Assembly: GCA_031278475.1 (NCBI GenBank)
Contig: JAITKK010000115.1
Coordinates: 1-44,815 of the forward strand
Reading direction: 5' to 3'
Length of the DNA: 44,815 nucleotides
Source of the DNA: Deltaproteobacteria bacterium
Lineage (GTDB): Bacteria > Desulfobacterota > Desulfarculia > Adiutricales > Adiutricaceae
Shown one piece after another: positions 33,844 to 40,023 of the stretch. The notes beneath the pieces were generated by a model. That model ran no database searches, was not told the origin of the DNA, and was given only the letters and a program-made list of their open reading frames with translations. A program made the position numbers and the translations under genes. The stretch's first letter is position 1. Each line of letters opens with the position of its first letter.

Positions 33844-35313
33844 ATGATGGCAAACCACTCCCAGATCGTCAACCACCCCGACACAATCCTCCAGTCCCTG
33901 ATGCGGCTCCCACAGCTAGTAAAGATACACCAGCCAAACAACAAGATATTCGTGGAAAACCTGGCCCTGTTCAGGATGTCCTTGCAAGCCGAGTGGGAGA
34001 ATCAGAGCGAGCTCTCTTTCAGGGCCCACAGGGGGAGGATCTACCTGAACAACGGGAAGCTCGCCCCGTCCAACTCCGCCATGGGCACGACCATATCCAA
34101 GCTGATGGAGTCCTGGGAGTCCAAGGGCATGTACGGGTTCACCTTCACCAGGAAGGACGACCTCACAGACCAGGACATAGTGGACTTCATCAGGGCCATC
34201 AACCAGAGCTATGCCCAGCCCAACCCCGCCCAGTGGCTGGAAGAGGAGCGCAAGGGCACCTGGGCGAGGCCCATAGTGGACCAGGACTTCAAGATAGCCG
34301 TGGCCTTCGTGACCGACCAGGAAGGCAGGCCGGTGGGAAGGCCCCTTGTGTGGAACAAGGGGACGAGGACCTTCGCGGCCAAGGCCAGGAGGTCCTACTC
34401 CAGGGCCTTGGCCGTGGTGTCCGGGCTCGATGACAAGCTCCTAAGCGGCGACACCATCAGCATAGCCAAGTCCAGGAGGGTGGTCCAGGACATGGTGGAG
34501 GCCCTCTTCCACGAGGAAAGGCTGCTCCTTAACCTCTCCACCATAAGGGACTACGACGACTACACCTGCACCCACTGCGTGAACGTGGCCATACTCTCCA
34601 TGTGCCTGGGAAAACGCATAGGGTTGAGCAAGATGGCCGTGGTGACACTGGGGCTCACGGGGCTCTTCCACGACCTCGGCAAGGTCGACGTCCCGATCGA
34701 GCTCATCCGCAAGACCGCCAAGTTCACCAAGGAGGAATACGAGACGGTCAAGAACCACTCCCTATTCAGCGTGCTGCGGATCCTCCAGATAAACGCCGAC
34801 CACAAGCTGAAGGCAAAGCTCATACTGCCGCCCTTCGAGCACCACCTGGGGATCGACCTCGCGGGCTACCCGGTGTCCGACAAGCACAGCCCCCTGAGCC
34901 TATTCGGGAGGATCGTTGCCATAGCCGACCACTACGACGCCCTCACCAGCAGCAGATCCTACAGGCCCGTGCCCATGAACCCCGAGCAGGCCCTGGACAT
35001 AATGACCGACCTGTCCGGGAAGGCCCTGGACCCCTTGCTCTTAAAGGTCTTCATCAACATGGTGGGCATCTACCCCGTGGGCACCCTCCTGGTGACCGAC
35101 CAGCGGGAGGTGGCCATGGTGGCCGAGACCCCGCCGGACGCCGTGGACGCGAGGCCGCTTGCCTACCTTTTGGAGAAGCAGGAGGGCTACATCGAGAAAG
35201 GCGACCTCATAGACTTCTCCGAAACCGACGAGGAAGGCCACTTCATACGCAACATCGTCCGCTGCTTCCACCCCTCCGACTTCGGCCTGAACCCAGCCGA
35301 CGTGCTGCTGTGA
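33844..35313 (+). CDS. HD-GYP domain protein (probable c-di-GMP phosphodiesterase)
   Basis: HD-GYP domains hydrolyse cyclic di-GMP and so favour motility. The 489-residue product has an N-terminal module (about 1-120; HQPNNKIFVENLALFRMSL, LSFRAHRGRIYLNNGKLA) resembling that of the HEAT-like protein, and a C-terminal HD-GYP domain: H276-D277 in FHDLGKVDVP, the His pair H333-H334 in FEHHLG, GYP at 341-343, and IADHYDALTSSRSYRP. All main metal ligands appear present. ATG codons at 33844 and 33847 and a GTG at 33838 compete, without a strong ribosome site. Two sigma-28 promoter copies follow downstream, which fits a motility link. No receiver domain is visible, so input may come through the N-terminal module. 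Confidence 0.88.
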   Translation: MMANHSQIVNHPDTILQSLMRLPQLVKIHQPNNKIFVENLALFRMSLQAEWENQSELSFRAHRGRIYLNNGKLAPSNSAMGTTISKLMESWESKGMYGFTFTRKDDLTDQDIVDFIRAINQSYAQPNPAQWLEEERKGTWARPIVDQDFKIAVAFVTDQEGRPVGRPLVWNKGTRTFAAKARRSYSRALAVVSGLDDKLLSGDTISIAKSRRVVQDMVEALFHEERLLLNLSTIRDYDDYTCTHCVNVAILSMCLGKRIGLSKMAVVTLGLTGLFHDLGKVDVPIELIRKTAKFTKEEYETVKNHSLFSVLRILQINADHKLKAKLILPPFEHHLGIDLAGYPVSDKHSPLSLFGRIVAIADHYDALTSSRSYRPVPMNPEQALDIMTDLSGKALDPLLLKVFINMVGIYPVGTLLVTDQREVAMVAETPPDAVDARPLAYLLEKQEGYIEKGDLIDFSETDEEGHFIRNIVRCFHPSDFGLNPADVLL

Positions 35314-35354
35314 CGGGCCGGGCCAAGGGCCCTGCCCCAGGCCTGCCCCAGGGC

Positions 35355-35402
35355 GCCCACGGGCCGTCCACAGTCCGTCCACGGGCCGTCCACGGGCCGT
35401 CT
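35355..35402. repeat. 11-bp tandem repeat (GTCCACGGGCC), about four copies
   Basis: Tandem units GTCCACGGGCC / GTCCACAGTCC directly after the HD-GYP gene and before the duplicated promoter block. Confidence 0.85.
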
Positions 35403-35421
35403 TCCGGCGATTCCAAAAAAA

Positions 35422-35495
35422 TTTGAAAAAAACTTCAGGGAAACCTGAAAAAACCCTTAAGTTTTCCCAAAGGCCGCCGATAAGTCTGTTAAGGG
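35422..35495. repeat. Duplicated ~75-bp promoter block, copy 1
   Basis: Direct repeat of the block at 35699-35773, which lies 277 bases further on. Both contain an A-tract segment (TTTGAAAAAAACTTCAGG), a TTCA/TGAA inverted pair, a sigma-28 promoter, and the tail TAAGTCTGTTAAGGG. Confidence 0.85.
35457..35483 (+). promoter_or_regulatory. Sigma-28 (FliA) promoter, copy 1
   Basis: TTAAGTTT (35457-35464), exactly 11 bases, then GCCGATAA (35476-35483). The classical FliA consensus is TAAAGTTT-N11-GCCGATAA, so only one base differs. Upstream lies a perfect inverted repeat TTCAGG-GAAA-CCTGAA with A-tracts that could act as an UP element. Confidence 0.85.
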
Positions 35496-35698
35496 GGAGG
35501 ATCGCCTTGCGTCTTCGGTCTTTGCCCAGCGAACATGCCGCTTTGACGGGCCGGCCCGATAGCCGGCCCGATACCCGGCCAGACACCTCGCCCGGACACC
35601 GCTTTCCGCCATCCAAGCCAGTCATCCCACCCTACACCCCGCACCCAAACAAAGCCCCCGCGAGCGGCCACATGGCCTCCACAGGCACTCTAAGCAAG

Positions 35699-35773
35699 TT
35701 TGAAAAAAACTTCAGGAATACATGAAAAAAACCCTTAAGTTTCCCTAAGGGCGGCCGATAAGTCTGTTAAGGG
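35699..35773. repeat. Duplicated ~75-bp promoter block, copy 2
   Basis: Second copy of the block at 35422-35495. Divergence is mainly in the inverted repeat (TTCAGG-AATA-CATGAA) and the promoter spacer; the two promoter hexamer regions are unchanged. Confidence 0.85.
35735..35761 (+). promoter_or_regulatory. Sigma-28 (FliA) promoter, copy 2
   Basis: TTAAGTTT (35735-35742), an 11-base spacer of different sequence, then GCCGATAA (35754-35761). Same boxes and spacing as copy 1. It lies 93 bases upstream of the 96-residue gene. Confidence 0.87.
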
Positions 35774-35854
35774 CGTAGGCCCACTGGAATGCCAGGTTCC
35801 AAGGCTTTCCGGATGCAAGGGGAAACGAATAAGGCCTAGCCCGACGAGGTTTTT

Positions 35855-36145
35855 ATGAAGATAATACCTTTTTCACCGGCACCCCGGTCAGGAACCCAGG
35901 GGACGGCCGCCAGGCCCTCCCCCCAAGGGGGGGACGACTTCCAAGGCTACCTGGAGTCCGCCGGGAAGGGGCTCAGGGCCAGGGACAAGGTCGGCCTCGA
36001 GAACCTCATCGCCAACGAGAGCGCCCCGCCGGGGGATCTCTCCCAGGCGGTGGGCCTTGTCGCAACCGTCATCGCCCAGATGGGCCTGAAGGCCCCCTCC
36101 GAGCTCAGCCGGGTCCACGACCTGGACGGGCTGCTCTGCTTCTGA
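35855..36145 (+). CDS. Small protein behind sigma-28 promoters, unknown function
   Basis: A 96-residue product with a Pro/Gly-rich N-terminal third and a helical C-terminal part (GLRARDKVGLENLIANES; LSQAVGLVATVIAQMGLKAP). I do not recognise a family. It has the size of FlgM-like or other small motility factors, but FlgM motifs are not evident. GAGG lies five bases before the ATG. The two sigma-28 promoters upstream imply expression with late flagellar genes. A perfect GC-rich hairpin follows the stop. Confidence 0.65.
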   Translation: MKIIPFSPAPRSGTQGTAARPSPQGGDDFQGYLESAGKGLRARDKVGLENLIANESAPPGDLSQAVGLVATVIAQMGLKAPSELSRVHDLDGLLCF

Positions 36146-36151
36146 GGGCCC

Positions 36152-36177
36152 GCGGGGCGCCGCGCCCGGCGCCCCGC
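36152..36177 (+). terminator. Perfect 11-bp GC hairpin after the 96-residue gene
   Basis: GCGGGGCGCCG and CGGCGCCCCGC pair with a 4-base loop, six bases after the stop codon. There is no T-run, so it is a possible terminator or 3' stabiliser. Confidence 0.45.
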
Positions 36178-36218
36178 CGAGGCCTTCCCAAGGGCTTTCA
36201 AGGGCCTTCCCAAGGCCT

Positions 36219-36247
36219 TTGCAAGGCCTCCAAAAATGCCCTAGAAT
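36219..36247 (+). promoter_or_regulatory. Candidate sigma-70 promoter for the 70-residue gene
   Basis: TTGCAA (36219-36224), a 17-base spacer and TAGAAT (36242-36247), about 65 bases upstream of the next start. Confidence 0.4.
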
Positions 36248-36313
36248 GACGAAATGCCGGGCACCCACCTTAGGGGCCCCGAAGAGCCCAAAAACCGCTA
36301 AGGAGAACCCAAG

Positions 36314-36526
36314 ATGAGCGACAACGCAAGCTCCGCGGAACTCGTGCAGGCGATGGCCTTAAGCAAATCCAAGACCGCGACGGACACGGACGTCCACCTT
36401 GGCCAGCTGCGCCACGAGGTGGTGCGGGACATGGAAAACCAGGCCCAGTTCAGGCTGGAAAAAAACATGCGCGAGGCCGCCCAGCTTGAGATCGGCCGCT
36501 CCCGCAACCTAAGCCGGGTGGTCTGA
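36314..36526 (+). CDS. Small helical protein, possibly YjfB-like motility family
   Basis: A 70-residue, charged, helical product (SSAELVQAMALSKSKTATDT, then RHEVVRDMENQAQFRLEKNM). The early AELVQAMALSKS...TDVHLGQL pattern faintly recalls the YjfB putative motility family, whose members begin with a short helix rich in Ala/Met/Ser followed by a V..LK..LD helix; this is tentative. The ribosome site is strong (AAGGAG, eight bases from the ATG). It lies downstream of the sigma-28 controlled gene but has its own promoter candidate. Confidence 0.6.
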   Translation: MSDNASSAELVQAMALSKSKTATDTDVHLGQLRHEVVRDMENQAQFRLEKNMREAAQLEIGRSRNLSRVV

Positions 36527-36904
36527 CACCATCCCTTGCCCCGCGTCCAAGGCCCGATTCCGCCCCAAAAACCCCCCGTTTCCTTGGATTTCGCCCAACG
36601 CACCCTCCCAGGGCCCACGGATGGCCCGGCATCCCTCCCCTATTGCCCCCAAACTGCCCCAAAACTGCCCAACCGCGCCATAAAATCCCCCAATACCCCA
36701 AAATACCACCCCCAATGACACCGGATTGGCTCCGAATTGGCTCCAAAATAACGCCGCAATATCGCCAAAATAACATCGAAATGTGGTTTCCGGCCCTTGG
36801 CCGCGGCTTTCGGGCCCGGACGCGGCAAAGCCCGCCAGCGGGCCAGTGGCCCGCCAGGGCGGGAGACGTTTTCATCCTGGAAGGGGGCGAAAAGGGTGCC
36901 CAGG
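36527..36904. other. Intergenic region between convergent genes; no gene seen
   Basis: C-rich and CCCCAAAA-rich DNA with irregular short repeats. No coding region, promoter or convincing terminator was identified. Confidence 0.5.
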
Positions 36905-37459
36905 TCACCTGCGGCGCTGGGTGCGTGGCTGGCTGGGGGGAAGCTTGAAGTAGGGGCCGTAGAAGTCCGCGACCGGGCCGCCGCAGCCGCCGGGGTAGAG
37001 GCAGGAGTCCATGAGGCTGAGCTGGGGGGTGACGCCCTGGCAGAAGCCCATGACCGTTGTGGTCCTGCCTGGGCGGGGATTGGCGATGGCCAGGGCCTCC
37101 CAGTCCCACAGGTAGACTATGACGGGCTGGTAGGGGCCTGAGTCTATGGTCACGAAGGGATAGGGGCCGCGGCGGTAGGTCATCTCCGGGGGGAAGATGC
37201 TCCGGATGCGGCCGGTGAGCACCAGGAGCCTCCCCGTGTACTTGGCATCGGCCGTGTGGAAGTCGGTCAGGTAGGCCTCCACCAGGTCCCTGGGGCTTAT
37301 GGGTATGGGCTCGATCCAGTCCCTCTGGGCGAGGGCCTGGGGAATGGGCGGCCTAAAAAAGCAGAGGGCCATCGCCGCGGCCCCCAAGAATAGGAGCGAC
37401 GGGATGGCCGGCTTCCGCCCGGGGCGAAAGCCCCGGGCGGGTCCTTGGTTCTTTCCCAT
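36905..37459 (-). CDS. Exported OB-fold-like protein (tRNA_anti-like family)
   Basis: A 184-residue protein with an N-terminal hydrophobic segment (SLLFLGAAAMALCFF, about 21-35) acting as signal or anchor. The region from SPRDLVEAYLTDFHTADAKYTGRLLVLTGRI resembles the tRNA_anti-like family, where an A.aKY.gK...V.G.I core forms an OB fold. The C-terminal part has four cysteines (GFCQGV, DSCLYPGGCGG) and is not part of the usual domain. A perfect 11-bp hairpin (37415-37440) lies in the early coding region. Function is unknown. A lytic transglycosylase gene lies upstream on the same strand, 71 bases away. Confidence 0.7.
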   Translation of the reverse strand: MGKNQGPARGFRPGRKPAIPSLLFLGAAAMALCFFRPPIPQALAQRDWIEPIPISPRDLVEAYLTDFHTADAKYTGRLLVLTGRIRSIFPPEMTYRRGPYPFVTIDSGPYQPVIVYLWDWEALAIANPRPGRTTTVMGFCQGVTPQLSLMDSCLYPGGCGGPVADFYGPYFKLPPSQPRTQRRR

Positions 37460-37530
37460 TGAAGACCGCCTAAGCGAGGATTGGGGCCCCAGGCCCCTCG
37501 GAATGGATGCCGGGCCCGGGCCCGGCGGCC

Positions 37531-38199
37531 TCAGGAGTCGATATGGGACTGGTAATACTCCATGACCTGCGAAACGAAATGCCTGGTCTCGGTGATGGGG
37601 GGCATCTGGTTGCCGTAGCGCCTGACCTTGTCAGGGCCGCAGTTGTATGCGGCTATGGCCAGGGCCTCCTCGTTCCCGAACTCGTTTAACAGGACCCTGA
37701 GGTAGCGGACCCCCGCCCTGACGTTGTCCCTGGGGATCTGGGGCGAGGAAAAGCCCATGGATCTGGCTGTCGCGGGAAGTATCTGCATGAGCCCAACCGC
37801 CCCCTGGGCGGAGACCGCGTGGGAGTTGAAGCGGGACTCGGCCTGGATGACCGCCTTGACGAGGACCGGGGAGACCGAGTTCTCCTCCGCCGCCTCTTTT
37901 ATTATCTGCTCGTAGTTGCCGGCCTTGTGATCGAAGCTGGGCTTGCCCTGGATCCTCTCGGCCACCATATCTAGTATGCCGGTATCGGGGGAAAGGCTAA
38001 ATGTCTTATCGGCCTCCGGGGCCGTTTCGGGGGCCGGCACCGCCCCTTCCTTGGGGGCCTGGGCCTGGCTTTGCGCCAGGATCTCCCGAGTGTTATGCTC
38101 GTAGACCGCCGGAATAATCGCCAAACCCACGGCCGACACCGCCAGAAGCGAGCGTATCTTGAACGCCGTAAGTATGCTGTGCACCGTTGATGTTCTCAT
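37531..38199 (-). CDS. Lytic transglycosylase (SLT domain)
   Basis: Periplasmic enzyme that cleaves peptidoglycan. The 222 residues start with a hydrophobic signal or anchor (LLAVSAVGLAIIPAV, about 18-32), then a Pro/Ala-rich linker and a C-terminal SLT domain. The catalytic Glu is E121 in AVIQAESRFNSHAVS, followed by GAVGLMQILPATA, GVRYL and AIAAYNCGP, all typical of MltC/Slt-type domains. No ribosome site precedes the ATG; the only upstream signal is a promoter whose -10 ends eight bases before it, suggesting a leaderless message. Confidence 0.92.
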   Translation of the reverse strand: MRTSTVHSILTAFKIRSLLAVSAVGLAIIPAVYEHNTREILAQSQAQAPKEGAVPAPETAPEADKTFSLSPDTGILDMVAERIQGKPSFDHKAGNYEQIIKEAAEENSVSPVLVKAVIQAESRFNSHAVSAQGAVGLMQILPATARSMGFSSPQIPRDNVRAGVRYLRVLLNEFGNEEALAIAAYNCGPDKVRRYGNQMPPITETRHFVSQVMEYYQSHIDS

Positions 38200-38207
38200 A
38201 ATGTGTT

Positions 38208-38236
38208 ATTATTGCGACGCAACGCGTCGTTGTCAA
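38208..38236 (-). promoter_or_regulatory. Sigma-70 promoter of the lytic transglycosylase gene with a palindrome in its spacer
   Basis: Minus strand: TTGACA (38231-38236), a spacer of exactly 17 bases and AATAAT (38208-38213). The spacer contains the palindrome CGACGC-GTT-GCGTCG, a good position for a repressor operator. The -10 is only eight bases from the start codon. Confidence 0.65.
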
Positions 38237-38783
38237 GTGTTGAAGCCATTGCCACAACACACTTATAAAAATAAACAATGAATCCGACATGTCAAGCCCG
38301 TAATTCAGGCCAATACCCCCGCAAACGGCTTTGATTGGCCATTTTAAGCTGAAAAATATTTTTTTTTCGTAATATATAAGGATTTTAGTAACAGATTTGA
38401 AAAAAATCCAATAATCTCAGTGCATTATCCAGACGTAAAAAAATCGAAATCAGCTCTAAATTCGCCCAATTACGCCAAAAAATAATTTTAAGAACCTAAA
38501 AAACCCATGCGCGGCTAAAATGGGAATAATCGCCAATCGTTGCGACACAAGGGGTCCCGCAAGATACAAAGCCCAATGCGCGAATACCGTGAGTTTGTCA
38601 AAATTAAAAAACGGCGGAAAAAACAAAGCAAGGCGCGAAATTTGCGAAATATTCTCCGAACGCACGGGATTATCGGCGCGAATTATCCCGCAAATGATGC
38701 GGATTCCCAATGTGGGAGCGGACTTTGCGGGGCAAAGGCGCTTTTTGGGTGGGCTTGCGAGGCACGGGATTATCAATAGGAAA

Positions 38784-38801
38784 GCTCCCGGAAGGGAGCT
38801 C
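38784..38801. other. Hairpin with a GGAA tetraloop
   Basis: AGCTCCC-GGAA-GGGAGCT, a perfect 7-bp stem with a GNRA-type loop. The downstream sequence (CTTGGTTCACC) is not a T-run. Confidence 0.4.
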
Positions 38802-38845
38802 TTGGTTCACCTATAGTGGAGATAGGGCTTGATATTTCGCTAAAA

Positions 38846-38863
38846 ACATACAAATATGTATGT
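38846..38863. promoter_or_regulatory. 18-bp palindrome, possible operator for the permease gene
   Basis: ACATACA-AATA-TGTATGT, perfect 7-bp arms, 125 bases upstream of the permease start, in AT-rich DNA. Its form is that of a dimeric regulator site; no regulator gene lies adjacent. Confidence 0.4.
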
Positions 38864-38987
38864 ATTTATGGCAAGTGCGGAAATATTTGCGAAAAATTAC
38901 GTTTTTGTAAGAAGTCCAAACTAATGAAAAAGTTAAGTAATTAGCTCTAATTGACGTATAATTAACCTAACAAAATTGAAAATTTAA

Positions 38988-39965
38988 ATGACATTTCTCG
39001 ACAAAATCGAGCCATTATTGCTTATCCTGGCGGTAGGCGCGGGGCTTCTCCTTGGGCTCAACCCGTTTTTGCGGGAGATGTCCAAGGCCTTCGTCTCTCC
39101 CTTTCTCACCTGCATGCTGCTGGGGCTGTTCTGGGAGGTGCCGCTGAAGGACATATCGAAAAGTTTTCATAACGTGAAGTTCACGTCCACTAGCCTCATC
39201 ATAAACTTCATATGGACGCCCGCCTTCGCATGGACGCTCTCCAGGCTCTTCATGGACAACCAGCCCATGCTGGCCCTGGGCTTCGTGCTCCTGATGGTTA
39301 CGCCCTGCACGGACTGGTACCTGGTGTTCACCGGCATGTCCAAGGGGAACGTCCCGCTCTCGGTCGCGCTTCTCCCGCTCAACCTCATATGCCAGGTGCT
39401 GCTGCTCCCGGTCTACATCCTTATCCTGGGCGGCGACGTGGGCTGGACGGACCCGGGCCTTCTTTTGAAGAGTGCGGTACTGGCGCTGGTTGTGCCCTTC
39501 TGCCTCGCCAAGGCCCTCAAATGGCTCCTTGAAGGCAAGGCGGGCCCCACCCGCCTTATGGAGACCCTCTTCGCCAAGAGGCAGTTCGTGTGGCTGTGGC
39601 TCGCCATATGCATGATGTTCGCGTCGGAAAGGATTATTGGCGAAGGCTACCTGCCGGTGTTCCTGTCGATACTCTTCCCGGTCCTGATCTTCTTCCTGGC
39701 GAACTTCTGGGTCTCAAGGACCACGGGGAGGCTCATGGGATTCGACCGGCCGGACACGGTTAGCCTGATATTCACGACTCTCGCGAGGAACTCGCCGCTC
39801 GCCCTGGCCTTCGCCCAGAGGGCGTTCCCCGGCGAGAGGCAGGTGCTGCTCCCGTTAATAATAGGGCCGCTGGTGGAGCTTCCCATACTCGCGCTCATCG
39901 CGCAGCTTATCGTCACTTGTTGGAAGGGGAAGGAAAACGGCGAACCCGCGGAAAAGGGAGCATAG
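38988..39965 (+). CDS. BASS/ACR3-type permease (bile acid:sodium symporter family)
   Basis: Predicted inner-membrane transporter of 325 residues with about ten hydrophobic helices (for example EPLLLILAVGAGLLLGLNPF, LIINFIWTPAFAWTLSRLF, LAICMMF, FPVLIFFLANFWVS). The segment LMVTPCTDWYLVFTGMSKGN followed by LNLICQVLLLPVYIL resembles the central part of ACR3/BASS carriers, and LARNSPLALAFA matches the second crossover region of the superfamily. Arsenite efflux is possible, but no ArsR or ArsC gene is adjacent, so the substrate is open. No strong ribosome site precedes the ATG. The gene is host-like in GC, while its upstream region is AT-rich. Confidence 0.8.
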   Translation: MTFLDKIEPLLLILAVGAGLLLGLNPFLREMSKAFVSPFLTCMLLGLFWEVPLKDISKSFHNVKFTSTSLIINFIWTPAFAWTLSRLFMDNQPMLALGFVLLMVTPCTDWYLVFTGMSKGNVPLSVALLPLNLICQVLLLPVYILILGGDVGWTDPGLLLKSAVLALVVPFCLAKALKWLLEGKAGPTRLMETLFAKRQFVWLWLAICMMFASERIIGEGYLPVFLSILFPVLIFFLANFWVSRTTGRLMGFDRPDTVSLIFTTLARNSPLALAFAQRAFPGERQVLLPLIIGPLVELPILALIAQLIVTCWKGKENGEPAEKGA

Positions 39966-40023
39966 TTTAACGCTTAAGCCTAACGGGCCCACAAATCCGC
40001 GGGATTTGCGCCTTCCCGGAAAA

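Larger units (their letters stand above)
38237..38987. other. AT-rich intergenic region between divergent genes
   Basis: No gene is supported; open frames on either strand between 38456 and 38816 lack ribosome sites and recognisable patterns. It holds a hairpin with a GGAA loop (38784-38801) and a palindrome (38846-38863) near the permease gene. A TATAAT at 38957-38962, about 25 bases before the permease ATG, lacks a clear -35. Confidence 0.5.

Noticed and set aside
38456-38816. Overlapping open frames on both strands in the AT-rich gap
   Set aside because: No ribosome sites, no recognisable motifs, and mutually overlapping on opposite strands.
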